Source of the DNA: Mesaphorura yosii | Taxonomy: Eukaryota; Arthropoda; Collembola; Poduromorpha; Tullbergiidae | DNA: 64,000 nucleotides | Assembly: GCA_009869945.1 (NCBI GenBank) | Contig: WIXG01000181.1 | Span: forward strand, 62,001 to 126,000 | Reading direction: 5' to 3' | Part shown: positions 39,412 through 50,822 of the stretch, piece by piece | How positions within the stretch are numbered: the stretch's first letter is position 1 | Layout of the letters: every line of letters starts with the position of its first letter | Made by a program: the position numbers and the translations under genes | Notes under the pieces: generated by a model | What the model saw: only the letters and a program-made list of their open reading frames with translations | Database searches by the model: none | Told to the model about the DNA's origin: nothing

Positions 39412-41446
39412 TTAATCCGAGTCCAATTCATGGTAGAATCGCTTGTACGAAGATTTATATTCCGGCTGCTGCTGACTGACAGCTATCTTCGGCTTCAATT
39501 CAAAACTGTTTTTGATTGATGTACTCATTTGCGCTTTGTGAGTTTTCCTCTTTTCTCTGTGAGACTCAAACGCGACTTTCTTGATCTTAGATCGCCTCGA
39601 ATGGTTTTGTGGTTCTGTTCTTGAATCCGCCACGTGATCTGACTCGTTTTCCAGAATACTGCTGCTGTGACTTGTGCTGTTGCTCAGGCTCGAGTCGTAA
39701 TTTCCTCTCCCACTCTTAATGGTTTGATAGCCTTGCATACTTTGATAAGGTAAATATTGCTCGGAGTGTTGCATCTCCCTTTCGTACTTGGCAATATGAT
39801 ACAAAAATGGACAGAACAGAATGTTAATGACTCCCAATGAACGAATCAGTCCCGGAAATCCAATGAAACCCACAAGTTGTCCGCCCAGCAGTGGACCTGT
39901 TTATTTTAGAAAAATGTGCTGACAGTTTATCTTCAATTTCGCTTTCAAACCAATTTTACATACCGAAGGAGTAAGCTAGAGCGACTGAGGTCTGCGCTAA
40001 TGCGTAAACGGCTGAATAGCCGGAATGATACTTTTCATCCGCAATTCTGGCCAGCAATGGCATCAAAGACGCATCAACAATTCCAAGACCAATTCCCAAC
40101 ATAAAGTGTGGCAATGCCAATTGCAAAATATTGTTTCCGAACGGGAGCTGAGTAAAAATAAAAAAAAGTTGGCACATGGCATTTCTAATTTCTAAGCATG
40201 AAGAAAACTTTCCAGGAGACATGCCACCCCAATTGTGGCCATAGATCCCATGCTGGCCTTCCAGCGGCCAATTCTTCGTGCAAACTGGCCAAAGAAATTC
40301 GTTCCGAGAAAATATCCCAAACTGTCCGGCACAAACACGATGCCCAGCTGCCACTTGGGAGGATCAATCTGCTCAATAAGCCAAATTGGCAAAGTAGGCT
40401 CGAGTACAGACATGGTTGTTGTTGAGAACCACACGCCTATAGTGATGATTAAAATCGTCTTGTCCTTCAACAGCGTGAATATTGTGGATGGTGGCACCAT
40501 AATCAGATTTTTTCCACATGTTTCAGTGCTTTTATCTTGAGTGCCCCTTTGTCGCCATTTTTGTAACCACTTCAGTGCATTCTCTTCCCCGTGATCTTCA
40601 AACGTGGTTTCAGACCGAAACTGCGTTATGTAAATAACTGCAAGAAATGAATCGTTTTTTATTTGAAATTTTGAATGTACTTTGGAAGTTGAAATAGAAA
40701 TGGCCTTACTTGTGTTGAACAAGGCCAGCATCGCGATTAACATGAACGGCATTGTTTTCCCAGTAAATGAATATCCTAAGCCTCCAAACGGATAGCCGAT
40801 TAGCACACCGAGAGCTGCACCGCTCATGATCCTTCCTAGGAATTTTGTCCGCACTTCATCGGTTTGGTGGAGTTCGGCAATCAAAGCCATGCCTGCGACG
40901 GATACCAAAGACGACGCTAGCCCATGACAGGTTCTGACGATTATGAACAGCCAGTACGAGTTGGCGAAACCAAAAACTAAAGTACAAACGGTTCAATGAA
41001 TGAAAAACTAAAATTATGAGAAATTCGATTAACTCACCCAAAGCACACAGCATAAGGATAAAATTTCCAAGTAATAGCGGATACTTGTATCCGATTTTCA
41101 AGGTGATGCTACCCACCAGCGGATTGCACAACAGTTGCATCAAAGCCTTTGTGGAGAGCAGAAACCCAAGCTGGGAATCTTCTTTGACCATTTGCAGATG
41201 GAATAACTGCTTGAGACACGCGTCTTCCGTGGTACTCCTACCTGACCCATGCAGCTGGACCCCGGGGACGGCGGCGGTTGCATTCTCACGGAGGAGATCC
41301 GGAAGAATTGGCACTGGGAACAACAAAAGCCTAAGTCGAGCAGGAGGACCGCAATGATCTTCTGAGGATGACAACTTACCGACAACAGTGAGAAGAAGGT
41401 TGTCACACAAAACGCTCAAGAAAACACCCACAGTCAAGCTTAACAT
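39412..41446 (-). CDS. SLC18 family vesicular amine transporter-like protein
   Basis: Proton-coupled antiporter family that loads neurotransmitters into vesicles (VMAT, VAChT, insect portabella). Six exons: 41380-41446, 41038-41313, 40710-40976, 40228-40637, 39964-40147, 39412-39896 (562 aa). Twelve membrane segments are expected. Conserved: CDNLLLTVVVP (TM1 Asp), STKALMQL with the TM2 Lys, LEPTLPIWL, KWQLGI, GTNFFG, GIGLGIVDASLMP (TM10 Asp, residue 365). The TM11 aspartate of VMAT is Gln at residue 392 (YALAQTSVA). The C-terminal tail of about 120 residues is Ser- and Lys-rich. The N-terminal cytosolic segment normal for VMAT is short here, so an upstream exon may be missed; the donor at 40228 is weak but required by phase. 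Which SLC18 subgroup it belongs to is not settled. Confidence 0.87.
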
Positions 41447-41647
41447 TGCTCGCAACAGTTGGAGTGTAATGGCAACTTGAGTTCCGTCTGCTCATAACAT
41501 GAATGATTTCAGAAACTTTAAACGAAGTCAATTTATAGAAAACGGCCAACGGATTTCTTCCAAGATGTTTCTGTTTCTGCCTTCTGTGATTGCGTATTGC
41601 AAAAATCCGTACTGTTGTAGTTCAAAATAGATTTACTGGACTCGGAA

Positions 41648-42084
41648 TTAAACTGGATTTCCAGAAACACAGACTGAACATGTGCTGTGAATGCTTTCTC
41701 TAAAATAGTTTCTAAATTCATGAATGCATTTTTCAATTTTCATTGGAGTAAGATGACATTTACGCTGTCTTCGGCACGCCTTGTGAAAGAATGAAGGCTG
41801 GCAAGCTAGCGTTGCGCTGCGTGACAAGTCAGAGCCCAGCAAAGAGTGTTTCGTCCAGATAAGTCGTGAATCTCATAATTTGTTTCACGGTTTGGTAAAC
41901 TTAATTTGAAATTGATATCCTTACAATACAAAACTGCCTGTACAGGAAGCGCTGGTGACTGGTACGAACACAAGCAGCTGGCTGCGTTTGATGGCGTTAA
42001 ATCCGATGTCGTACTGATGTAATTGGATCCCGACACCAATGCTACGCAGAAGAAGAGTAAAAGTGTGAAATTTCTTATTCGCAT
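41648..42084 (-). CDS. Tentative small cysteine-rich secreted protein
   Basis: Not recognised. Proposed exons 41925-42084 and 41648-41805, joined by a strong donor (GTAAGG) and a CTAG acceptor in matching phase, giving 105 aa. The N-terminus MRIRNFTLLLFFCVALVSGS is a good signal peptide. The mature part has eight cysteines, beginning with a CxC pair and ending with a CxxC pair, with basic residues between. The gene is head-to-head with the receptor at 42532. Without the intron the first exon would run on to a stop at 41806, giving a 92-aa product with fewer cysteines, so the model rests on splice signals and cysteine content only. Confidence 0.4.
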
Positions 42085-42531
42085 TCTTTTCAATTCACAT
42101 AGTACAAGTTGTTTAAGACGACCGACAGTATTTTGGCCATGAACGTCAGAAAAGTCTTCTCTTCTCGGAATTAGTACAGTTCAGCTGTACCACGGGCTAC
42201 AGCTGGAAGGCGAACATGAGCGCGTTAGTTGGGTTTGTTCCAGTCCTGTTAATATTTCAATTTATTTAATTATGCTGCGTTGCGCGTGTACCCAAAAATT
42301 CAACATTCAATTATTCAATGACTTCTAAAGTGGGTTTGCCAATTTGGTCCGTATTCGAGAGTACATGCGACCAATTCCATCAACATGTGTTCCATTTAAT
42401 GAAATGAAATTACAAACAAACGTGTATCAATTTAGCACTGCCAATCTTCTGTCGTTTCATACATAACACAAGGTCAAACTCAAATGTCAGGCATTTAGGT
42501 CCTGAGGGACAGGACAACAACAGTCCTAACC
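42085..42531. promoter_or_regulatory. Short divergent intergenic region
   Basis: About 450 bp between two divergent starts: the small secreted protein (minus) and the receptor-like gene (plus). It would serve as promoter for both if both are real. No core element assigned. Confidence 0.3.
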
Positions 42532-43677
42532 ATGTTGACGAGACGTATGATGAAAATCTTCGACCTAGTCTTCAGGCTCACGACCCGAGTTCACTGCGCT
42601 CCCTTCGTTTGGGAACCGCAAAATCCGGTGCTCAAACTGTTGCCAATGGAAAAGCGTAAGGACTTCCTATTATATGCCTTGAACGTAATCTGTGAATTGG
42701 TTCATGGGGTCGTCTTCATGGTGGTGTACAAGACAACTCGGATGCATCTCGACACGAGAGACCACATTGTGTTAGCTCCTATTTTGGCGGTCACCCCTAT
42801 TGGGTTGGGGTATACATTAGTCAACCATCAGTGCCGGGATGCTGTGGCAGACTGTGTCAACAAACTATGGCAAACAAATGCCATGCTCGCAATGAGAGCG
42901 AAATGTGATAAGCAACGAAGTCAGAACATTGTTTGGGTGTTGGTGATTTTGGAGTGGCTTCTGGATATCTACATGTGCTCGATCGCTGTGATTCCACTTC
43001 TATTCCTTGGGTTTTTAGTTCGACCTGGGGGAATCGAGAATGCGTACGTGTTATACCACGGCAAAGTTGACGTGGGAGTTGGCGGAAAGCTCGTGTTCGG
43101 CGTGGTCTTAATTGCAATAATAACCAACTTAATCATCAAAGTGACTTTCCACATTATGGTTGGGACGACTTGTGTATTTCTGGTCATAGGTTGGGTCAAA
43201 AACCTTGAGCAAAGAGTTCGGGTGGGATTAGACAAAAATTCGTTCTCCATACTGCGATCACTCCGAGTCCTTTACGCCATCGTAGAGCACTCTTACTGTG
43301 AAGGCGCACTCCCAAGCCTGTTTCTGCTGGAAATCTTTCTTTCGATTTGGGGCTATTCAACTTTGATCCTCTGCGCTCGTCAACTTAGCCTTTTCTTGAT
43401 CACGTTTTTGCTACAAGTATGCATCATTTCGAGTACAGCAATGATACTGCAACCCAAGCTGATTAAAGAACTCACTAAAAGCTATGGCGCCTCATTATCT
43501 CGAGCCTACTCTAAAATGAAGAGCAAAGAAAGGCGACGTCTGTACACGCCAGCTCAGGAAATAAAATTTCGCATTGGACCTCTTCTCGTGGACGCAATTA
43601 CCGGATTGGTTATCGGTCATTTTATTCTAGACAAAGTTATTATATGTGTAGTCACGTTTCGGAGTCGTGTTAAATAG
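42532..43677 (+). CDS. Gustatory-receptor-like seven-pass membrane protein
   Basis: Single-exon ORF of 381 aa starting MLTRRMMKIFDLV. About seven hydrophobic segments can be seen, including around residues 44-66, 83-100, 128-160, 178-215, 264-284, 289-310 and 342-370. Overall size, intracellular N-terminus and the C-terminal IGHFILDKVIICVVTF stretch resemble arthropod gustatory receptors, which end in a TM7 with a TY-type motif; the canonical TYxxxLLQF ending is not present, so the C-terminus is short or divergent. A polyadenylation signal AATAAA lies at 43725-43730. Intronless chemoreceptors point to a recent retro-copy or a lineage-specific expansion. Family assignment is by general features, not a clear motif. 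Confidence 0.62.
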   Translation: MLTRRMMKIFDLVFRLTTRVHCAPFVWEPQNPVLKLLPMEKRKDFLLYALNVICELVHGVVFMVVYKTTRMHLDTRDHIVLAPILAVTPIGLGYTLVNHQCRDAVADCVNKLWQTNAMLAMRAKCDKQRSQNIVWVLVILEWLLDIYMCSIAVIPLLFLGFLVRPGGIENAYVLYHGKVDVGVGGKLVFGVVLIAIITNLIIKVTFHIMVGTTCVFLVIGWVKNLEQRVRVGLDKNSFSILRSLRVLYAIVEHSYCEGALPSLFLLEIFLSIWGYSTLILCARQLSLFLITFLLQVCIISSTAMILQPKLIKELTKSYGASLSRAYSKMKSKERRRLYTPAQEIKFRIGPLLVDAITGLVIGHFILDKVIICVVTFRSRVK

Positions 43678-44620
43678 TTCTTAGAAAATTAGCCTGCTGC
43701 GTTCAGATTTTAAGCGTGTTATGCAATAAATTTTGACTTCTGGCTTTCTGAAGATTTGTCTGAATGCTTCGGTACAAATCACAGCAGCGTATTACGCCAT
43801 AATTCGAGTGATTGACCATGCATAATGTGTAGATGCTGTGATGTGGTGTAAAGTGAATGAAGGAAATTCATTTTATTTCTTTTGAATTCACAAATCCATG
43901 AACTCTATTTTGTAGATGCCCATTGAATTTGAATGCGACGAGGTGAGATCGAAAGCCTCTGTGTCCTACGCTGTGAATAAGTACGGACGAATACAAAAAA
44001 TCACGGACCGTCAAAATATTTTTCTTAATGATCCTCATAGTTTGCATTCGCACAAGCATCTTATGATGTTAACATCTTAATGTTATTGGGCACCCACGTA
44101 CGAATGTGCTTTATGTTTACGCTCCTGCACCACCGTACAGACTGTGCTGCCGAAGAGCGCTGCTCACTTGGCATGTGTAGAAAGGTTAACTTTTATTATA
44201 CGGCAGCAGAAAGTCAAAGTCATTGTTGCGTGGAAGACCTGATGAGATAACACAAGACAATGCAGATGAAAATGCACCTCGTATCAACTTCAACTCGAAG
44301 TATTCGCGAATGTAATGATAATAAAACACGCCTGAAAGGTGAACAGACTCGAAAAGTCATACGAATGTATGCATGCCGTGAGTATGAATCCCACAACTTT
44401 AGCACTGCAAATGTAATACTTTTATTGACACAACTATAAGATTCTTTTAGCAAAGTCATTAAGGTGCTATATTCTTACAGCTTCAGTCTCAACTTGCCCT
44501 TTGTTCGGTGCGTTTGCGTTTGAGTTTGAGTCGAATTTCCGGTATCCAACGCAAAGTTCAACCAGTTGGCAGTCTCAGTTTGCCGAATTTAGCAATCCAG
44601 TCTTTTGCATTGCTTTAAAC
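43678..44620. other. Intergenic region before the FAS1 gene
   Basis: Contains the receptor's polyadenylation signal (43725-43730) and the upstream region of the FAS1 gene. No coding region supported. Confidence 0.4.
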
Positions 44621-46721
44621 ATGAAAACCTTAAAAATCTGCGTGGGTTTAGTGCTTTTAGTCAGTTTAGAATTGTGTCAAGCTCAAATATTTTCAGAACT
44701 GGGAAATCTGTTCCCTCAGACCAAGAAGAGGTTCCAGGACACGGTGAGCAGAAGAGTAATGATCGATCGTTTTTGATTCTCGCACTGCACATTGCACATT
44801 ACGAGAGAAGCACCAATGCAGAAAACGTAAACGAACAACAATGGTCATTTTTACATGTGCATTGAGAAAGGTCAACTTCCATTTCCTCAAGCGACGTAAT
44901 GTCAGCATTGGACAGCTTAATGGAAAATTGTCAATTGCCGTTTTCCTCTAGATGTCATTCTACTTGTTGCCGGAATTTGCAGGATTTATTACCTAGCTTT
45001 AATCCCCTTTGAAGCTTGCTTTAATCTTGTAAAACTTCCCGCAGGTGATCGATACAAAAGCCACAGCAATAAATCACCCACGACGAACGACAATAATCGA
45101 CGTTCTCCGGGAACTGCGTGCAACCACCTTCTTGCAACTTATTCAGCAAACGCAGCTGGGCGACGCCCTCCAAGGCTCTGGCCCCTACACCGTATTTGCG
45201 CCAACTGACGACGCAATTGACCGGTTGCCCAAATGGGCTCAGCGGAAGTTGCTCTCCGACTCGGAAATGCTTGCTCAAATGCTGGTTTACCACATCACAG
45301 TTGGTAAAATTACGTCAAAGGACATGAAGAATGAACTCCGAGTTCCAACTCTCTTTCATGGCCGACCGCTGACAATGCGGCTGTATGCCGATCGCGTAAG
45401 TTCATGACCATGACGCGTATTATAGCAATTAGCATAATGGTACGAGAAAAAGCATTCAGGCAAGCACACACAAAGCAAGATTTTTTCAAAACAAAAGAAA
45501 AGCACATAAGAAACATGTTTTCTTAACCGTAAATAATTGCGGAGCTCAACCCGTATGCCTCATGCATTAAAGTGCGAAGCCGAAGCGGCGCAATCCACAA
45601 TCACGGAGTAGTGGTAGTAATTATTCCTTTGCTTATGACCTGCAGAAACCGACGATAAATCATGTAACAATAACGGTTCCTGACGCAATCGCCTCCAATG
45701 GCGTGGTTCACGTTATTGGCGACACGCTGTTTCCAGTACCCGTGGGAGATGTGTACGAAGTACTCGAAAACTGCACCTCCTTCTCGAAATTCCGCGAGTA
45801 CGTGAAGAGAGCAGGACTGCAAGACGAACTCAAAAATGTCGGTGAGTTGGTTTGGTTTATACTATAATGCAGCTACTTCTCACCTTACCAATCGACTGCG
45901 CCACGCTCTATAATTTACGACCCAAAATGTACTTGCAGCTAACCCAATGACACTCTTTGCTCCAACCAATGACGCCTTTGACCTGCTGCCGGCGAGAGTT
46001 AAAGATATCCTCGAAGGAAAAGTCGACAACGTCACAAGGACAGGCTCAACTTACTCACGTAAAGAGATTTACTGATTTCTCCCATTTAACTTGTCTTATC
46101 TAGCATTTAAATTCAGATTTGGTACATCGTTACCCTAAAAAGCATGCATTACTATAATTAAATCTGGTTCATTCTGCTGCATTCAGGTTCACAGAACGTG
46201 ATTAAGAGCTCGCAAGCCATGATTCTGCAACACGTCCTCCTCGGGACATACTTTAGCCCCAGTTTCAAAGATGGTCAAGAGTTAACAACTGCAGCGGAAC
46301 GCGAACTTTTAATTGGAGTACGAAATGGTAAATGTGGCAAGTGTGACTAAATTCGAGAGGGAGACTGTACCTCATGCACGGATTTTCTATTTCGTGTGAC
46401 TTTCACTAAGTCGCGAATTGCGATAGTAATTTTCCTCTTGGCTGCTTTTGAGTTCCTATTCAGCGAACGCAAGCGCATTATTCATGTCAAGATACAGTCT
46501 TTCTGTACTTTCTCTTGACAATGCCCACAGCAGACTGAGCAGATGGGCCTCATAATTTAATTTAGTTTTATTTCAGCTACTCCAAATTAATGCACTTGAA
46601 ATTTCTTGCAGACCGTTTACGTGAGGTCGGATTGGCGCGGGTCCTCCGCTCAGACATTCCAGCGACGAACGGAGTCGTGCACGCTATTGATCGGTTCTTG
46701 GCGTACGATGACATATGCTGA
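44621..46721 (+). CDS. Secreted protein with two fasciclin (FAS1) domains
   Basis: Extracellular adhesion protein of the fasciclin/TGFBI class. Six exons: 44621-44743, 45045-45395, 45646-45841, 45939-46058, 46187-46327, 46612-46721 (346 aa). Signal peptide MKTLKICVGLVLLVSLELC. FAS1 domain 1 has the hallmark GPYTVFAPTDDAIDRLP and LVYHITVGKI, then NGVVHVIGDTLFPVP. Domain 2 has MTLFAPTNDAFDLLP, LQHVLLGTYFSP and NGVVHAIDRFL. The two domains together fill the protein, with no membrane anchor or GPI signal visible after the second domain, so it is probably soluble or matrix-bound. A polyadenylation signal AATAAA is at 46903-46908, within the short convergent gap to TTC1. Confidence 0.9.
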
Positions 46722-46956
46722 GATGTACGAGCAAAATTCTACTCAAAGAAGTCCTAGATTGCTAGAATGTCACTAGAATGTCACAAGTCGTTACGGTGGG
46801 TAGGTGCAACGAGTGGAATTGATGGTGCAAGCACTTGATGTTTATTATTGTTACTCATTTGTTCATCTTAATATAATGAAAGGTATTCCAAGATTGCATG
46901 TAAATAAAAATGTAATCCGTGTTCGTCATTGAAAGTTGATATAGAAGTCACCGTCC

Positions 46957-48065
46957 TTATTTGTTGAAATTAATTGAATAGCCGCCTCCTTCATTTGGCT
47001 GCAGCTTGAAGTTGTCAGTAGACAATCCAAAACGATTTAAGACCATGTTCCCTAGATCCTTCAATTTTCCTGCAGAGCGTGTCATAAAAATGATTTGCAA
47101 TTAAAATACTGTCGCTAGTTGATGTAGAGCAATTTCGAAACAATTTACCTAACATTTCCTCCTTCATTTTTTCATTCTTCTCGTGGATCTGACCAGGAAG
47201 TCGCTGCAAATAAAAATGAGGAGGCTAGCGTGCGAACTAAATTCTTGTGCATAGCAAATTAGTTAAATTACGACAGCATGTACCACTTACTTGAGCAGCT
47301 ATTCTTGCATCCGTGACCGAAGGATCTAGCTCGAGCACCTGATTGTAGTCTTTCAGAGCATCTTCAAGTCTTTCTGTTTCTTCGTAAAGTTTCGCTCGCC
47401 TGAGGAGAGCTCGAACATAGTCAGGCTTATTTTCAAGTGAATGCGTGCAATCTTCAATAGCTGATTGTTTCATTCCCTGTGCAAAATGAATAGTACGTTT
47501 GCGAAACGATTTACTCCAAATCACTACTTCATATGTCCTATTTACCATCTTAATTTTTGCGGCGGATCTATTTGAGTATAGAATGCTGCGAAATTCTTTA
47601 TCTCGAAGGGGGCATACTAGCAATCCTTTAGTGTAGGTAAAAACTGCTTCCCGATATTCTTGTCTCCCGAATTGCTCGTTCCCTGCATTTTTGTGACTTT
47701 TCGCAGTTTGAAGTCTGTCCTGGATAATGCAAAAATAAATATAAGCTTTTGCTCAAAGGATGGTCCATTAGGCACAGTACCTGAAGTTGCTCTTCGGTAA
47801 GGGACTCTTCTTCTTTTTTCAATGCTTCTTCGTCTACAAAATCATCGACTAGTTCTTCATCATTACCTAAAATTTGCACAGTCGAATGTTGATGATTTTG
47901 AGATTAATTTAAACTTCTGAGATTTCCGACATGACAAATTCTTTTAAAAACGATACCTTTCTTCATATCTGGATCTGATGTCGTTTCCTTTGTCCCAGGG
48001 ATTGCTTGTGTTTCTGCACTGGTTCCAGACGTTTCTTCTTGATTTTCATTTTCCATCTTCTCCAT
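46957..48065 (-). CDS. TTC1: Tetratricopeptide repeat protein 1
   Basis: Small TPR co-chaperone-type adaptor. Six exons: 47957-48065, 47781-47866, 47546-47719, 47291-47476, 47149-47203, 46957-47069 (240 aa). The N-terminus is acidic and disordered. Three TPR motifs follow ([59 protein letters not shown]), then [19 protein letters not shown] and [20 protein letters not shown], which are close to the human TTC1 C-terminus and identify the orthologue. The C-terminus SINFN is also conserved. It converges with the FAS1 gene, stop codons about 235 bp apart. Confidence 0.95.
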
Positions 48066-48815
48066 GTTTGAGCCCGCCCGCAGAAACTCAGGAACGGATC
48101 CTGGAGTAATGTAGTACTCAGCAACCCAGCCAACGGCGAATTAGCACTGATCTAATCACGCCAAAATCACCAGCAAAAATTAACATGAGACATAAGGCAC
48201 AATCTTGACAGGGAAAAAATACGACTTACCAAGCAGTAGTTAGCTCATGGATATTAACCGTCTGAAATGTGTAGTTTTGAACAGTGGCGCAGTGAAATAG
48301 GAACACTCCGACACGGTGAATGCGATAAATCCGAACTAGACACACATTAATTTTGAGGTTAGTTTTGTGGTTTTGCAATTGAAACCATCGAATCTGTGGA
48401 TCGAATACTGCGGAAGCTTTTCTGGAATCAAAGTGAGTTCGCAAAAGTCGTACTCATTTCAGCTGTAGCAGATGATTCACGCAGCAAAGGATATACCGAC
48501 ATGCGTCACGCGAGTGAGTCTCACGTTCGACGGACTAACGATTGCTTCGTTTGATTTACCGGCTAGAATGCGGCCAGCCAGGCCATTTTGGCTGTGGTTC
48601 AGCCAAAATGGTGAGATCAGTCAGTCCAGTTGATTTTCAACAACAAAAAAGAATTTATTTCATTGTCACTGCATAGATAGCTTGAGTATTATAAATGAAA
48701 GAGTCTGGCGAGTCTTGAATATACGATTTTTCTTGAGATTGGGAATAGTAATACGCGAATCGAGCGACAGACGCTGCCAGGCCACTGCAGCACAGTTGAG
48801 GAGGATCTCAGGATC
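48066..48815. other. Spacer between TTC1 and STK19 with a perfect 12-bp hairpin
   Basis: About 750 bp lying downstream of STK19 and upstream of TTC1, both on the minus strand. It holds no supportable coding region. The inverted repeat CCATTTTGGCTG / CAGCCAAAATGG (48583-48594 and 48600-48611) is described separately. Confidence 0.4.
48583..48611. repeat. Perfect 12-bp inverted repeat with 5-nt loop
   Basis: CCATTTTGGCTG is followed after TGGTT by its exact reverse complement CAGCCAAAATGG. In RNA from the minus strand it would form a stable stem-loop in the STK19 3' flank. Function unknown. Confidence 0.8.
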
Positions 48816-50235
48816 TCAATGTCTTTTGATTCTGAGAAGAGGACCGGATGTCGTCTCCAGCCTAAACATATCGAAGAAATTATAACATGCGTACACAGAA
48901 TGAATATGCCAGAGTGGGACCTGACAACAGACAACTGCTCACCTTTCGATGATGCCAGACCCAATCAGGTCAGCGATATGATAGGGCACACCCAACGGAG
49001 CAGTTTTTGCAAATGGTCTTCTCTCAAGTTCCTATAAACCAATCAAAAAATATATTACGATTGCGAAAAATACAAATTAGAAGAATTCTGTAAAATTAGC
49101 GGCTATAAGTACCGTACCTGCTGAAGTATTTCTCCAAACTTTGCTTTTCGTATGCTTGCCAGTATGACCTTTCTTCCTTTCTCAAGAGTTGTAGTAAATT
49201 CTCCAGCACCAGGCAAACTCAGGCAGTAACTCCCGTGGTCGTGAATTCCAAGATAGCCAGCATTCACAAGGCGTCTCAAGTCGTTCTCGTCTTTGATATT
49301 GAGTAGCTTGGTCAGTTTGGTTTTTGAAATTAATCTCAGTAAATCTACTTGCTTGATAATTTCACTCATCGAAGGTTTTGGTAAAGAATTCTCAACGAAA
49401 TTCAGATCTTGGGTGCTTTGGTACGGCAAAACATGAGTGATGAAGTTCTGAAACAGTGGGTCCTTTTGGTGCTTCTGCAGACCAACAAAATCTTCATAGA
49501 ACACAATCAACTGATTTGTCGCGGCAGATAAGCTGCGCTGGGCGAATTTTGACGAACATGGAATGCTTCCTGAAAATGTCGGAAACGCAATAATTTTGTT
49601 AGCGTAGACCAGCGATTTTAACTGCGAATCAATTGCGCTGATGGAAGATTCTTGGAGGACAGAGTTTAGTTGAGTAGATAACAATATTGCTGGAAGTCTG
49701 CCGCCAAAAAGCAGCTTGGGAAACCACTTATGAAGGTAAAGTAGTGCAGCCTCGCAATCGTTTGGAATGTCTCCGGGAGAAAGGAAGCTGGGTGGTCGTT
49801 CAGAGCAAGAAAATTCGTTGTCAGTCTGTATCTTCCTCAACGCAGCTTCTTTGTATGAACTTGGGACAAATACTGGGGCAGGCATGCAGTCATCGTGTGA
49901 GGCATGGGCTTGATTTCTAGAACGCTTCATTCGAGATCCATTTGCGCCGTGTGGATGCGACTCCGACTCGGAGTGAGTGGTCCCTGCCAGATTGACAGAA
50001 CGTTTCTTGTTTACAAGTCGATCCATTGTTGATATTGATACAGTTGCAGAACTACACTCCGAATGTCCAAATTCTGATTTGTTAAATGTTAACTTGTCAA
50101 AGTATCCGTTGCGCCTCTGTCGCTTGTAAGTTCTGTCCCACCTTTGAACTTTCTCCACTTCAATTTCTCAGCAGCTTTCCCCAACACCGGCTTGCCCTTC
50201 TTGTAATCACGGACTGGAAGCAATTTTTGTTGCAT
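48816..50235 (-). CDS. STK19: STK19 (winged-helix nuclear protein, 'serine/threonine kinase 19')
   Basis: DNA-binding winged-helix protein involved in transcription-coupled repair in mammals, despite its kinase name. Proposed exons 50142-50235, 49118-50073, 48943-49031 and 48816-48861 (394 aa). The last two small exons are required to recover the human-like C-terminus (LGVPYHIADLIG then LETTSGPLL). The core has LVNAGYLGIHDHGSYCLSLP, PGAGEFTTTLEKGRKVILAS and IRKAKFGEIL. No kinase motifs are visible. The first exon is inferred from phase and a donor at 50141, and gives a Lys-rich N-terminus; a conservative start is ATG 50026, in which case 50089-50235 is a 48-codon upstream ORF. Confidence 0.88.
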
Positions 50236-50672
50236 TTCACTTTCCCAGATACTGCGGCTTTCGGTTCTGCAGATATGAGATATAATATTCAATTGTATAT
50301 CGGCTCTGTTTCGATTCTCCTGCAATGCAAACAACGACGTCCGAAACTGAAGTACGGTAAGGGCCAAATTGTTTGCTTAGAAGGCTAAGACTCTAGTTTG
50401 AACTTACGCTTCACGGGGATCCAGTTCAGCTTTTAAACAAAATCCCCAAACGTCCATTGCAGACTTTTAACTTGACGTTTACTTACGTCTCTTCCTGATT
50501 TTGATGTCACATTTGATTTATGCGCCCTTGTAGTCTTGCACTTTCCCTCTTGCGTCATCTGGTTTTAGCCCCTATGTTTATGCACTACGTGCCCACAAAA
50601 AGGCGAAAATAATAATCGTATTTACATTTGTGCATGTCAGCAGTGAATAATGAAAATCGCGGTGTGCGGAAA

Positions 50673-50768
50673 CAGTGCTTGTCCGGGTTCGGTGCCGTGG
50701 TCCCGTGGGACCACTGACTTGCTTCCAAAATCGGGATCCGCCGCACCGCCGGAGCCAGACAAGCACTG
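50673..50768. repeat. Inverted repeat with inner hairpin
   Basis: Outer arms CAGTGCTTGTC (50673-50683) and GACAAGCACTG (50758-50768) are exact complements, with weaker pairing extending on both sides. Inside lies a second hairpin, GTGGTCCC (50697-50704) and GGGACCAC (50707-50714), with a 2-nt loop. The segment is GC-richer than its surroundings. Confidence 0.65.
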
Positions 50769-50822
50769 TGTATCCGCCATGATGAAAACGTATCGTGAAA
50801 ATGTATAATGAATCGCCGTCTT

